This document shows positions 13,820-24,412 of a stretch of 64,000 nucleotides of DNA, piece after piece. Positions within the stretch are counted from its first letter, which is position 1. Each line of letters starts with the position of its first letter. Source of the DNA: Nematostella vectensis. Lineage: Eukaryota > Cnidaria > Anthozoa > Actiniaria > Edwardsiidae. The position numbers and the translations under genes are program-made. The stretch is from NCBI RefSeq assembly GCF_932526225.1, contig NC_064040.1:16973994-17037993 (forward strand), written 5' to 3'. The notes beneath the pieces are model-generated. The model was not told the DNA's origin. It saw only the letters and a list, made by a program, of their open reading frames with translations, and did not search any database.

Positions 13820-13828
13820 ACTATAAAA
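13820..13828 (+). promoter_or_regulatory. TATA-like box upstream of the left 35-bp array
   Basis: TATAAAAGG at about 13820 is followed 110 bases later by an ATG at 13931 (short ORF MSRATVQ) and a consensus donor GTAAGT at 13952, immediately before the array. An acceptor at 15127 would join it to an open segment 15128-15191. No protein family is recognised, so this is only a candidate promoter and first exon. Confidence 0.25.
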
Positions 13829-13962
13829 GGGAGCTCCCTAGGAAAGCTCCAAAATATGTCAATCAAATCAGTCGAGTCAAGACTTCAAAGCGTGCGGACG
13901 TGTTTCACGGAGCTCCCGACAAACCAGAAAATGAGTCGAGCTACAGTGCAAGTAAGTAATAA

Positions 13963-14665
13963 TTTGGTCAGGGGGCAACCGTGGCAAGCTGTTACATAGA
14001 AGACAGTGGGCAAGCGGGGACAGCTATTACATAAAAGTCAATGGGCAACCGTGGCCAGCTGTTACATAAAAGTCAATGGGCAACCGTGGACAGCTGTTAC
14101 ATAGAAGTCGGTGGGCAAACGTGGCCAGCTGTTACATAGAGGTCATTGGGCAACCGTGGACAGCTGTTACATAGAAGTCAGTTGGCAACCGTGGACAGCT
14201 ATTAAATAAAAACCAGTGGTCAACCGTGGACAGCTGTTACATAGAAGTCAGTGGGCAACCGTGGACAGCTGTTACATGGAAGTCAGTGGGCAACCGTGGA
14301 CAGCTGTTACATAGAAGTCGGTGGGCAACCGTGGACAGCTGTTACATAAAAGTCGGTTGGCAACCGTGGACAGCTGTTACATAGAAGTCAGTGGGTAACC
14401 GTGGACAGCTGTTACATAGAAGTCAGTGGGCAACCGTGGGCAGCTGTTACAGAGGTCAGTGGGCAAACGTGGACAGCTGTTACAGAGAAGTCAGTGGGCA
14501 ACCGTGGACATCTGTTACATAGAAGTCAGTGGGCAACCGTGGACAGCTGTTACATAGAAGTCAGTGGGCAACCGTGGACATCTGTTACATAGAAGTCAGT
14601 GGGCAACCGTGGACAGCTGTTACATAGAAGTCAGTGGGCAACCGTGGACAGCTGTTACAGAGACA
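13963..14665 (+). repeat. 35-bp minisatellite, left arm, about 20 copies
   Basis: Units read CAGCTGTTACATAGAAGTCA then GTGGGCAACCGTGGA on the plus strand. They are the reverse complement of the units at 20480-24412. The array starts just after a consensus splice donor at 13952. Every unit contains the palindrome CAGCTG. Confidence 0.96.
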
Positions 14666-15940
14666 AACTCTTCCAAGGTCAGAGCCTTCGCGTCATCCTT
14701 CTTAAAAGATACAAACTCTTCCAAAATCAGAGCTTCGTCGGTCATCATCCTTCCTTACAAGATATAACGTCGTTGAAGATAAGTTTTGTTATTTGCAAAT
14801 GAAAAAAAAAAAACTTTTCGGGGACCCCGAGTCAGATTCCAAGCGCAACTGTTAATTTACGATGGAAAATCTAATTTTCTTGCCGAAAAGTTGTTTGGTC
14901 GGCATTAAACAGTAAAGAGAAAATAAACTAAAAATGCATTTATACAAAAAGAAACCTACTGTTTGGTTTCTTTTTTTGAATTATTGAATGCTTTTATCGG
15001 AACTATTTTTCTCGTTTCTCATTTATTATACAAGTGTGGCGAAATTTCATTGCCGTAAAAGTGAATTTTCTATAAACCAACCATTATTTTTTCAGGTTTC
15101 CACTTACGTATTCATTCCTATTTACAGGGGAGCTTTCTTTTGTTCGTTATAGCGATGCAACAATTGATTATCAATATGGATCAAGAAGAAGGTAATCTAT
15201 TTTTAACATTTATGTTTAATGCAAAATCCCTAGAAGAAACTACCGTAAATTAAAACCAGAAGACTACTCGATTGGATATGTAATAGAAGTAGAATATTAG
15301 GCTATAAATCTCATTTCATAATCATTATAAATACGCAAGTCATCCTCCATAGCATGTAACAGTAATACACTAATAACGACGTTTAGAGGAAACTTACTTT
15401 CCTTCTTCAGGTTGACCAGTGATTGGAGCCTGTGGTCCGAATCTGCGACACAATCTGCAGCAAGGTCCTCCAGAAGATACACAATTACAACAGGATTTGC
15501 GAAAAGGACCAACCTCGCCCATGTTGTTTCTCAGCCCCTGACAGCCCCACTAACAATGGATGGTTGAGAAACCTTAATACGCTATTAAGCACAAACGTGC
15601 GAAGGAGTTATCTTTTTTTAAAAAGAAATGAAACAAGAATTACTTCTCAAGTACTCCATGACGCAAACTTATTTTGAAATTTTAAAACACCAGTACCAAA
15701 CTCCAAATACCAAATACCAAACCCCCTAATCATGTTGGAAAGTAGATATAATACAGCAACACTGTACTATGTCCGCTATATCTACTAATGTTAAAATTGT
15801 GCAAATACAATAGAAAGAAAGCTATAGCAAAGACAAATAATACAATATTCATAAAAATTGGGGCGCTCAATACAGAAACATTAGGAAAATATTGGGGGAC
15901 ACAGCCATGCCCCTCCTGATCATTTCCTTTATATGTTTTT
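14666..15940. other. Central segment of the foldback block, no recognised gene
   Basis: AT-rich DNA between the two inverted arrays. An open segment follows a good acceptor at 15128-15191, and another follows an acceptor at 15411, but none matches a family and the phases give several alternative short peptides. I cannot support a gene here. Confidence 0.5.
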
Positions 15941-15944
15941 ATTA

Positions 15945-17300
15945 AAGTAAATCACTTACAAATGCCAAAAAGTGAACATTTAACAACGGTGAATACGATA
16001 TTCAAAGTGCATAACGAGTTACCTGCTGTACTGTCAAGTTGCCTTCTATATGTTTTTATTAAAGTAAATCACGTACAAATGCCAAAAAGTGAACATTTAA
16101 CAACGATGAATGCGATTTTCTAAGTGCATAACAAGTTACCTGCTGTACTGTCGAGTTGCCTTAAGTAAATCACGTATAAGTACCAAAAAGTGAACATTTA
16201 ACAACGACGTATACGATATTCCCAGCGCATAACGAGTTACCTGCTGTACTGTCGAGTTGCCTGCTATACGTTTTTAATACAATATTCCCAGTGCATAACG
16301 AGTTACCTTCTGTACTGTCGAGTTGCCTGCTATATGTTTTTATAAAAGATAATCACGTACAAATGCCGAAAAGTAAACATTTAGCAACGGACAAAAACGA
16401 TATTCACAGTATATAACGAGTTAGCTGCTGTACTATTGAGTTGCCTGCTATATGTTTTTAATAAATATAAACACGTACAAATGCCAAAAAGTGAAGCTGT
16501 AACAACAACGAATACAATATTCCCAGTGTATAACGAGTTACCTGCTGTACTGTCGAGTTGCCTGTTATATGTTTTTGTTCGAGTAAATCACGCACAAATG
16601 CCAAAAAGTGAACATTTAAATCTGGTATTCGTACCGAGGCGGCTGTGTGGGGTTATAAAATGTATGGTAATAGACGTTAGTGCGTGGGTTAAAGTGTGCA
16701 ATTATGGCTATTATATATGGTGTATTGCATTGGGGATGTTAGTTAAGAGTTGTGGCTATAAATGAAAGGTAGAAAACGGGCTTGGAGTTAGGGCAGAACA
16801 GTGTATTTGACCTTGGAACGAGGGTGATAATTACCTGTTGATGATTTCCTGTGAGTGTAATGTGAGCTTGTGAAAAATCAAGTCAATAACAAGACGGGTG
16901 GGGAATAATATCTGAAAGCGTGCAGATAGGGAACAAAACAATGATGGCAAATAGAAGATAGATAGTGGTTATATAAGTATTGGACAGTTGGCTCCTTGAG
17001 TATGGGCTTTTATATTGTGTCGTGTAGAGAGAGAGTTTGTTAGGATTCGCGCTCTAGGTTAGTGACTGATAATCGATGAGCTTATGGCCCATATCGAGCG
17101 AAAATAATACGCGTAGATATGGCAGAGAAACGGTAGGAATTACAGTGAAGGTTAAGATGTGTAAATCACGTGCAAGTGCCAAAAGTGAACATTTAACAAC
17201 AACGAATACGATATTTCCAGTGCATCACGAGTTACCTGCTGTACTGTCAAGTTGCCTGCTATATGTTTTTATAAAAGTAAATCACGAAAAAATTCCAAAA
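15945..17300 (+). repeat. ~117-bp repeat, about seven copies in two groups
   Basis: Units contain AATGCCAAAAAGTGAACATT, CGATATTCCCAGTGCATAAC and GAGTTACCTGCTGTACTG, then TCGAGTTGCCTGCTATATG. Copies run from 15945 to about 16620, with one more at 17165-17300. The two groups are separated by about 540 bp of unrelated sequence. First spacing is 117 bp, and later copies carry deletions. No coding content is recognised. Confidence 0.85.
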
Positions 17301-17329
17301 AAGTGAGGCTTTGGTAACGACATACATAA

Positions 17330-17690
17330 TTTGTCGTATTTCGAAGGTTTCGTACTGTTATTTCACTCAGAACTCTAGATATCGACTTTTTTCCCACGGT
17401 CACGTGATTGATGACGTCATATTTTAAAAGTTCATAATTGTAAAATCCCATGTGCTATTTGTCATATTTCGAAAGTTTCGTACTGTTATTTCAGTCAGAA
17501 CTCTAGATGTCGACATTTTTCCCACGATCACGTGATTGGTGACGTCATATTTTTTAAGTTCATAATTGTAAAATCCCATGTGCTATTTGTCATATTTCGA
17601 AAGTTTAGTAATGTTTTCTCAATAGGAACTCGAGAAAATGTTTTTTCCCACGGTCACGTGATTGATAACGTCATGAGAATAACTAATACG
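17330..17690 (+). repeat. ~125-bp repeat with CACGTGATTGATGACGTCA, three copies
   Basis: Copies carry GGTCACGTGATTGATGACGT at about 17398, 17523 and 17650, each preceded by TTTCGAAAGTTT and ACTCTAGATGTCGAC-like sequence. The CACGTG plus TGACGTCA pair matches the repeats at 12.4-13.4 kb, so the two blocks may belong to one element family. Confidence 0.8.
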
Positions 17691-17699
17691 GCGTTTCCT

Positions 17700-19490
17700 T
17701 CGTTATTACATTTGTACACTTAGGTTAAAGTTTGATGATTATCGGTGAAAATGGGACGTAGATATTGCGACAATTGTGATGTGACGACTTGCCTGCTGGA
17801 ACGTTCAACGTCACAAAGTCACGTGATTAATAATATTTGATATCATACATGCATGAATATGTTTGTTGTACTTTTTGTACAATCGTGTCAAAATTTCGTG
17901 ACAATCGGCCATATACCTGCCGAGATATTACACAAATCATCACATTTGAGTTGCCTGCTAACTTCACTGAGTTGCCTGCAAGCTTTACTATGGTTATAAT
18001 AATTGCTTTTCTTCCTTTTTGTCACTTTACCTTTGAATTATTTACATTTCAATCACAGACCTATCCAAGTGCACAAAGTTTGAAGCCAAAGTTCCAATGC
18101 ATCTCCTCAAACCACTACTCCTACCACAACAAGCTCTCCACTACCAGTACAATGCTAATCTTTGTTTATTGTAAATACCTGGATTAGGCATGATCAAGTG
18201 TGCTTTACATGCACAGACTGATCTTGCAGTTCACAATATCATTAAGGGAGTAAGTATGTAAGCACTGTACCTGAAGATTTTCCCAAAATATAAAGTGTAA
18301 TTAAGTGTAAATAACAGCATGAAAACATTAATAAAAACTACTTGTTGTTTGAGTTGATTAGGCAGCATGCCTATAGTCATCCTCACATTTTATCATATAT
18401 GAACCAACACTGATGACAGTGCATTACAAAATATGTCCTAGTCAATTGGTATTCTACTGGAGGCAGTCTCAAGGAGGAAGTAAGATGAAGTGAAGGCTAA
18501 TCCAGATATGAGGGCCATAGGAGTGTAAGTTTGTATTTTCAAGGATGCATTAAATCATCTTTATCTTATTATCTGCATTTTCCTAATATTGGATGGAACT
18601 CCCAAATCTAAGCATGGGAGAGTTAGGGGTATGGGGGCCTGTTCCCTTTTATCAAAATATAGGAATCAGAAAACCCTTGTTGTATAGATTGTTTATTGTT
18701 TCATCTTTTTAAAAATTTTTCACAATGATGGAAAAATAAACTGCATTGTTAGGGAAATTTAGGTTGCCTTTGTTATTGAATAGTTAAAATAGTTGTATAG
18801 GAAAGGTGTCATGAACTACACAGAAATAACACACCAATTTAGTATATTCAACATATACATTAACCAAGATCTGTTGTAATGTATTACGATGTAAAGTATT
18901 TTATAAAAATAAAGATACACATTTTAGGAACCTGGGCATATGCAGATGGGCTATTATTTAATAGTAGGTCCTAACCCTGGCTTGCTGTCTATTTCAGATT
19001 TAGATTTCTGGAGCACATAGCCATGAATTGTCAAGGGGTTGTGCCCTGACATAGATATCATGCAAAAAGCAAAAAATTTATGTCTAATAATAAAGATGAT
19101 GTACACACACTCTAAAGACATGTATATGCAAAGCTACAGTATAAAACATAACAAGTCAACAAATGTTGTAGTATTGCTTTTCAAGTGGATATGAGCTGAA
19201 TGCTCCACCCTAAACCCTACACAGGACACTAGAACATTGTTGGGGTGAGGCGTGGGCGATGATTCAAAGAGGGGCATTTTAATTTATTTTTATGTCTATG
19301 CCAAATATCTTCACATCATATTAGGGCTGCATCACAAACACCAGCATACTGTCTCTGTGATCAGTTGATTTTAGGCCATGAAGCATCATTCTGAACAGTA
19401 TAGACAATATAATGATTCCATTGTAGTCTTTATTTATACATGACATTTCAAACTAATGAGGAAAGATACACAAACATCTTACCTAATTTT
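17700..19490. other. No recognised gene
   Basis: Mostly A/T-rich sequence. A consensus acceptor at 18058 is followed by an open reading frame to a TAA near 18178 and an AATAAA at 18330, which could be the 3' end of an unrecognised plus-strand gene. No upstream exon or domain was found. Confidence 0.4.
19429..19434 (-). terminator. Poly(A) signal of the possible minus-strand gene
   Basis: TTTATT on the plus strand, i.e. AATAAA on the minus strand, is 60 bases beyond the TAA of the candidate cysteine-rich ORF. Confidence 0.35.
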
Positions 19491-19493
19491 GAC

Positions 19494-20402
19494 TTAGTAT
19501 TTCACCACACTTCCAGATGACATAGTTGGTGAGTTTATCCACTTCATGGAGTCACCGCAAACACATTGCATCTGCACGCTGGCAGAGTGGCCCTGTCTAC
19601 AAAATGCAATGCTTTGCGGGTCAGAACAAAGACTACAAAACGAACACTTTCCTTCCGTTTTTTCTAATAAAATAGACTTAGTGAATAGATAAATTCATTG
19701 GACTGGCTTCCTGGGATTTAATCGAAAGCTATTTCAAAAGACTGGAGAGTTGAGTTGAGGGAGGAACTTCAGCGTGAATAAGTAAGTTATAAGTACATAT
19801 CAGTTGTTGATTACTCGATGTTCGTCGTGAGTGTACTTCGATCAAATTGGCGTTCTGTGTGGTTGAAGTTCCTTTGATAAACCAAGACGGGATTTGCAAT
19901 ATTGTTGTTGATCCTTAATTATCTTAAGTCGACCTTCGTCTCCTGTAGAAAGCTCTATGTTGAACAGGGTGCTTCGGTCTCAAAAAGGATTTCGCCACCA
20001 TTTCAAATGGCCAGTTGCACTGATAAAAGATGGACTCAAAGACCGAACTTCTGGCTTTGGTCTCTATATTTGGGGGTTGTTTTGCGGCTGTTGTTTTGGT
20101 TGAATCTGCTATCCACAATAACAAACTGAGTGGAGGCCCGGAAGAAGGAAAAGAGTGAGACTGAAGTAAAAGGACTTTGACACTGGGAAAATGGCGCGAA
20201 TTTCAAAAGCAGCATCCATTCACAACAAAAAAAGACGGAAAATACTGTATTATTACAGCATGTCAAAGACAAAAAATACTATACGTGAAACAAAAACCAC
20301 ATTAATTATTAAATTAGAGCTTTATTGACTAATAAAGAGTTGTTTTTATTATGCTTTATTCGAGCTTTGATTACCCCCTTTGATAACGCTACCAGCCGCC
20401 AT
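19494..20402 (-). CDS. Possible small cysteine-rich protein, two exons
   Basis: On the minus strand an ATG in good context (CCAACATGGCGG) at 20402 opens a 28-base exon ending at 20375 before GTAATC. The phase matches a second exon, 19663-19494, after the acceptor TTTTATTAG. The joined reading frame is 65 residues. It starts MAAGSVIKGEK and contains CSFCSLC, FCRQGH and CVCGD, a spacing that could bind zinc. It ends with TAA. A TATA box and GC box lie just upstream, and AATAAA lies about 60 bases downstream (19434-19429). I recognise no family. The second exon looks coding by composition. The link to the first exon is an inference, and other exons may lie between. Confidence 0.35.
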
Positions 20403-20443
20403 GTTGGATTCTGATTAGTATGCAAAAAAGGGGGCGGAGCGAT

Positions 20444-20453
20444 CCCTTTTATA
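20444..20453 (-). promoter_or_regulatory. TATA box of the possible minus-strand gene
   Basis: TATAAAAGGG on the minus strand lies 42 bases upstream of the ATG at 20402, with GGGGCGG (Sp1-type) at 20431-20437 between them. A 20-bp perfect palindrome GTTCGTGTTTAAACACGAAC (20460-20479) follows at the edge of the right array. Confidence 0.4.
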
Positions 20454-20479
20454 CCGCGCGTTCGTGTTTAAACACGAAC

Positions 20480-23400
20480 AGCTGTCCACGTTTGCCCACT
20501 GACTTCTATGTAACAGCTGTCAACGGTTGCCCACTGACTTCTATGTTACAGTTGTCAACGGTTGCCCACTGACTTCTATGTTACAGTTGTCCACGGTTGC
20601 CCACTGACTTTTATGTTACAGTTGTCCACGGTTGCCCACTGACTTCTATGTAACAGCTGTCCACGGTTGCCCACTGACTTTTATCTAACAGCTGTCCACG
20701 GTTGCCCACTGACTTTTATGTAACAGCTGCCCACGGTTGCCCACTGACTTCTATGTAACAGCTGTCCACGGTTGCCCACTGACTTTTATGTAACATCTGT
20801 CCATCGGTTGCCCACTGACTTCTATGTAACAGCTGTCCACGGTTGCCCACTGACTTTTATGTAACATCTGTCCATCGGTTGCCCACTGACTTCTATGTAA
20901 CAGCTGTCCATCGGTTGCCCACTGACTTCTATGTAACAGCTGTCCATCGGTTGCCCACTGACTTCTATGTAACAGCTGTCCACGGTTGCCCACTGACTTC
21001 TATGTAACAGCTGTCCACGGTTGCCCACTGACTTTTATGTAACATCTGTCCATCGGTTGCCCACTGACTTTTATGTAACATCTGTCCATCGGTTGCCCAC
21101 TGACTTCTATGTAACATCTGTCCATCGGTTGCCCACTGACTTCTATGTAACAGCTGTCCACGGTTGCCCACTGACTTTTATGTAACATCTGTCCATCGGT
21201 TGCCCACTGACTTCTATGTAACAGCTGTCCACGGTTGCCCACTGACTTTTATGTAACAGCTGTCCACGGTTGCCCACTGACTTCTATGTAACAGCTGTCC
21301 ACGGTTGCCCACTGACTTTTATGTAACAGCTGTCCACGGTTGACCACTGACTTTTATGTAACAGCTGTCCACGGTTGACCACTGACTTCTATGTAACAGC
21401 TGTCCACGGTTGCCCACTGACTTCGATGTAACAGTTGTCCACGGTTGCCCACTGACTTCGATGTAACACTTGTCCACGGTTGCCCACTGACTTCGATGTA
21501 ACAGTTGTCCACGGTTGCCCACTGACTTCGATGTAACAGTTGTCCACGGTTACCTACTGACTTCTATATAACAGCTGTCCATGGTTGCCCACTGACTTCT
21601 ATGTTACAGTTGTCCACGGTTGCCCACTGACTTTTATGTAACAGCTGTCCACGGTTGCCCACTGACTTCTATGTAACAGCTGTCCGCGGTTGCCCACTGA
21701 CTTCTATGTAACAGCTGTCAACGGTTGCCCACTGACTTCTATGTAACAGCTGTCAACGGTTGCCCACTGACTTTTATGTAACAGCTGTCCACGGTTGCCC
21801 ACTGACTTCTATGTTACAGTTGTCCACGGTTGACCACTGACTTTTATGTAACAGCTGTCCACGGTTGCCCACTGACTTCTATGTAACAGCTGTCCGCGGT
21901 TGCCCACTGACTTCTATGTAACAGCTGTCAACGGTTGCCCACTGACTTCTATGTAACAGCTGTCCACGGTTGCCCACTGACTTCTATGTAACAGCTGTCA
22001 ACGGTTGCCCACTGACTTCTATGTAACAGCTGTCCACGGTTGCCCACTGACTTCTATGTTACAGTTGTCCACGGTTGCCCACTGACTTCTATGTAACAGC
22101 TGTCCACGGTTGCCCACTGACTTTTATGTAACATCTGTCCATCGGTTGCCCACTGACTTCTATGTAACAGCTGTCCACGGTTGCCCACTGACTTTTATGT
22201 AACAGCTGTCCACGGTTGCCCACTGACTTCTATGTAACAGCTGTCCACGGTTGCCCACTGACTTTTATGTAACAGCTGTCCACGGTTGACCACTGACTTT
22301 TATGTAACAGCTGTCCACGGTTGACCACTGACTTCTATGTAACAGCTGTCCACGGTTGCCCACTGACTTCTATGTAACAGCTGTCCACGGTTGCCCACTG
22401 ACTTCGATGTAACAGTTGTCCACGGTTGCCCACTGACTTCGATGTAACACTTGTCCACGGTTGCCCACTGACTTCGATGTAACAGTTGTCCACGGTTGCC
22501 CACTGACTTCGATGTAACAGTTGTCCACGGTTGCCCACTGACTTTTATGTAACAGCTGTCCACGGTTGCCCACTGACTTCTATGTAACAGCTGTCCGCGG
22601 TTGCCCACTGACTTCTATGTAACAGCTGTCAACGGTTGCCCACTGACTTCTATGTAACAGCTGTCAACGGTTGCCCACTGACTTTTATGTAACAGCTGTC
22701 CACGGTTGCCCACTGACTTCTATGTTACAGTTGTCCACGGTTGACCACTGACTTTTATGTAACAGCTGTCCACGGTTGCCCACTGACTTCTATGTAACAG
22801 CTGTCCGCGGTTGCCCACTGACTTCTATGTAACAGCTGTCAACGGTTGCCCACTGACTTCTATGTAACAGCTGTCCACGGTTGCCCACTGACTTCTATGT
22901 AACAGCTGTCAACGGTTGCCCACTGACTTCTATGTAACAGCTGTCCACGGTTGCCCACTGACTTCTATGTTACAGTTGTCCACGGTTGCCCACTGACTTC
23001 TATGTTACAGTTGTCCACGGTTGCCCACTGACTTCTATGTAACAGCTGTCCGCGGTTGCCCACTGACTTCGATGTAACAGTTGTCCACGGTTGCCCACTG
23101 ACTTCGATGTAACACTTGTCCACGGTTGCCCACTGACTTCGATGTAACAGTTGTCCACGGTTACCTACTGACTTCTATATAACAGCTGTCCACGGTTGCC
23201 CACTGACTTCTATGTTACAGTTGTCCACGGTTGCCCACTGACTTTTATGTAACAGCTGTCCACGGTTGCCCACTGACTTCTATGTAACAGCTGTCCGCGG
23301 TTGCCCACTGACTTCTATGTAACAGCTGTCAACGGTTGCCCACTGACTTCTATGTAACAGCTGTCAACGGTTGCCCACTGACTTTTATGTAACAGCTGTC

Positions 23401-24412
23401 CACGGTTGCCCACTGACTTCTATGTTACAGTTGTCCACGGTTGACCACTGACTTTTATGTAACAGCTGTCCACGGTTGCCCACTGACTTCTATGTAACAG
23501 CTGTCCGCGGTTGCCCACTGACTTCTATGTAACAGCTGTCAACGGTTGCCCACTGACTTCTATGTAACAGCTGTCAACGGTTGCCCACTGACTTCTATGT
23601 AACAGCTGTCCACGGTTGCCCACTGACTTCTATGTAACAGCTGTCCACGGTTGCCCACTGACTTCTATGTAACAGCTGTCAACGGTTGCTCACTGACTTC
23701 TATCTAACAGCTGTCAACGGTTGCCCACTGACTTCTATGTAACAGCTGTCCACGGTTGCCCACTGACTTTTATGTAACAGCTGTCCACGGTTGCCCACTG
23801 ACTTCTATGTAACAGCTGTCCGCGGTTGCCCACTGACTTCTATGTTACAGTTGTCCACGGTTGCCCACTGACTTCTATGTAACAGCTGTCAACGGTTGCC
23901 CACTGACTTCTATGTAACAGCTGTCCACGGTTGCCCACTGACTTCTATGTAACAGCTGTCAACGGTTGCCCACTGACTTCTATGTAACAGCTGTCCACGG
24001 TTGCCCACTGACTTCTATGTTACAGTTGTCCACGGTTGCCCACTGACTTCTATGTTACAGTTGTCCACGGTTGCCCACTGACTTCTATGTAACAGCTGTC
24101 CGCGGTTGCCCACTGACTTCTATGTAACAGCTGCCCACGGTTGCCCACTGACTTCTATGTTACAGTTGTCCACGGTTGCCCACTGACTTCTATGTTACAG
24201 TTGTCCACGGTTGCCCACTGACTTCGATGTTACAGTTGTCCACGGTTGCCCACTAACTCCTATGTAACAGCTGTCCACGGTTGCCCACTGACTTTTATGT
24301 AACAGCTGTCCACGGTTGACCACTGACTTCTATGTAACAGCTGTCCATGGTTGCCCACTGACTTCTACCTTACAGTTGTCCACGGTTGTCCACTGACTTC
24401 TATGTAACAGCT
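20480..24412 (-). repeat. 35-bp minisatellite, right arm, about 112 copies, inverted
   Basis: The units are the reverse complement of those at 13963-14665 (plus strand: CTGTCCACGGTTGCCCACTG then ACTTCTATGTAACAG). Some have a 1-base insertion (CATCGG). Variants TTCGATG, AACACTTG and TTGACCAC recur in the same order at about 21370-21540, 22320-22520 and 23040-23170, showing block duplications of about 980 and 665 bp. Apparent ORFs here (such as 22300-22608 minus) exist only because several 35-bp periods lack stops in one frame. Confidence 0.97.

Noticed and set aside
13931-15560. Spliced small gene from ATG 13931 through 15128-15191 to 15411 or 15420
   Set aside because: Good splice motifs exist, but three phase combinations give different short peptides and none has a family match.
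20751-22608. Several overlapping ORFs beginning MGNRGQLLHRSQW
   Set aside because: These are translations of the 35-bp minisatellite, changing frame with each unit.
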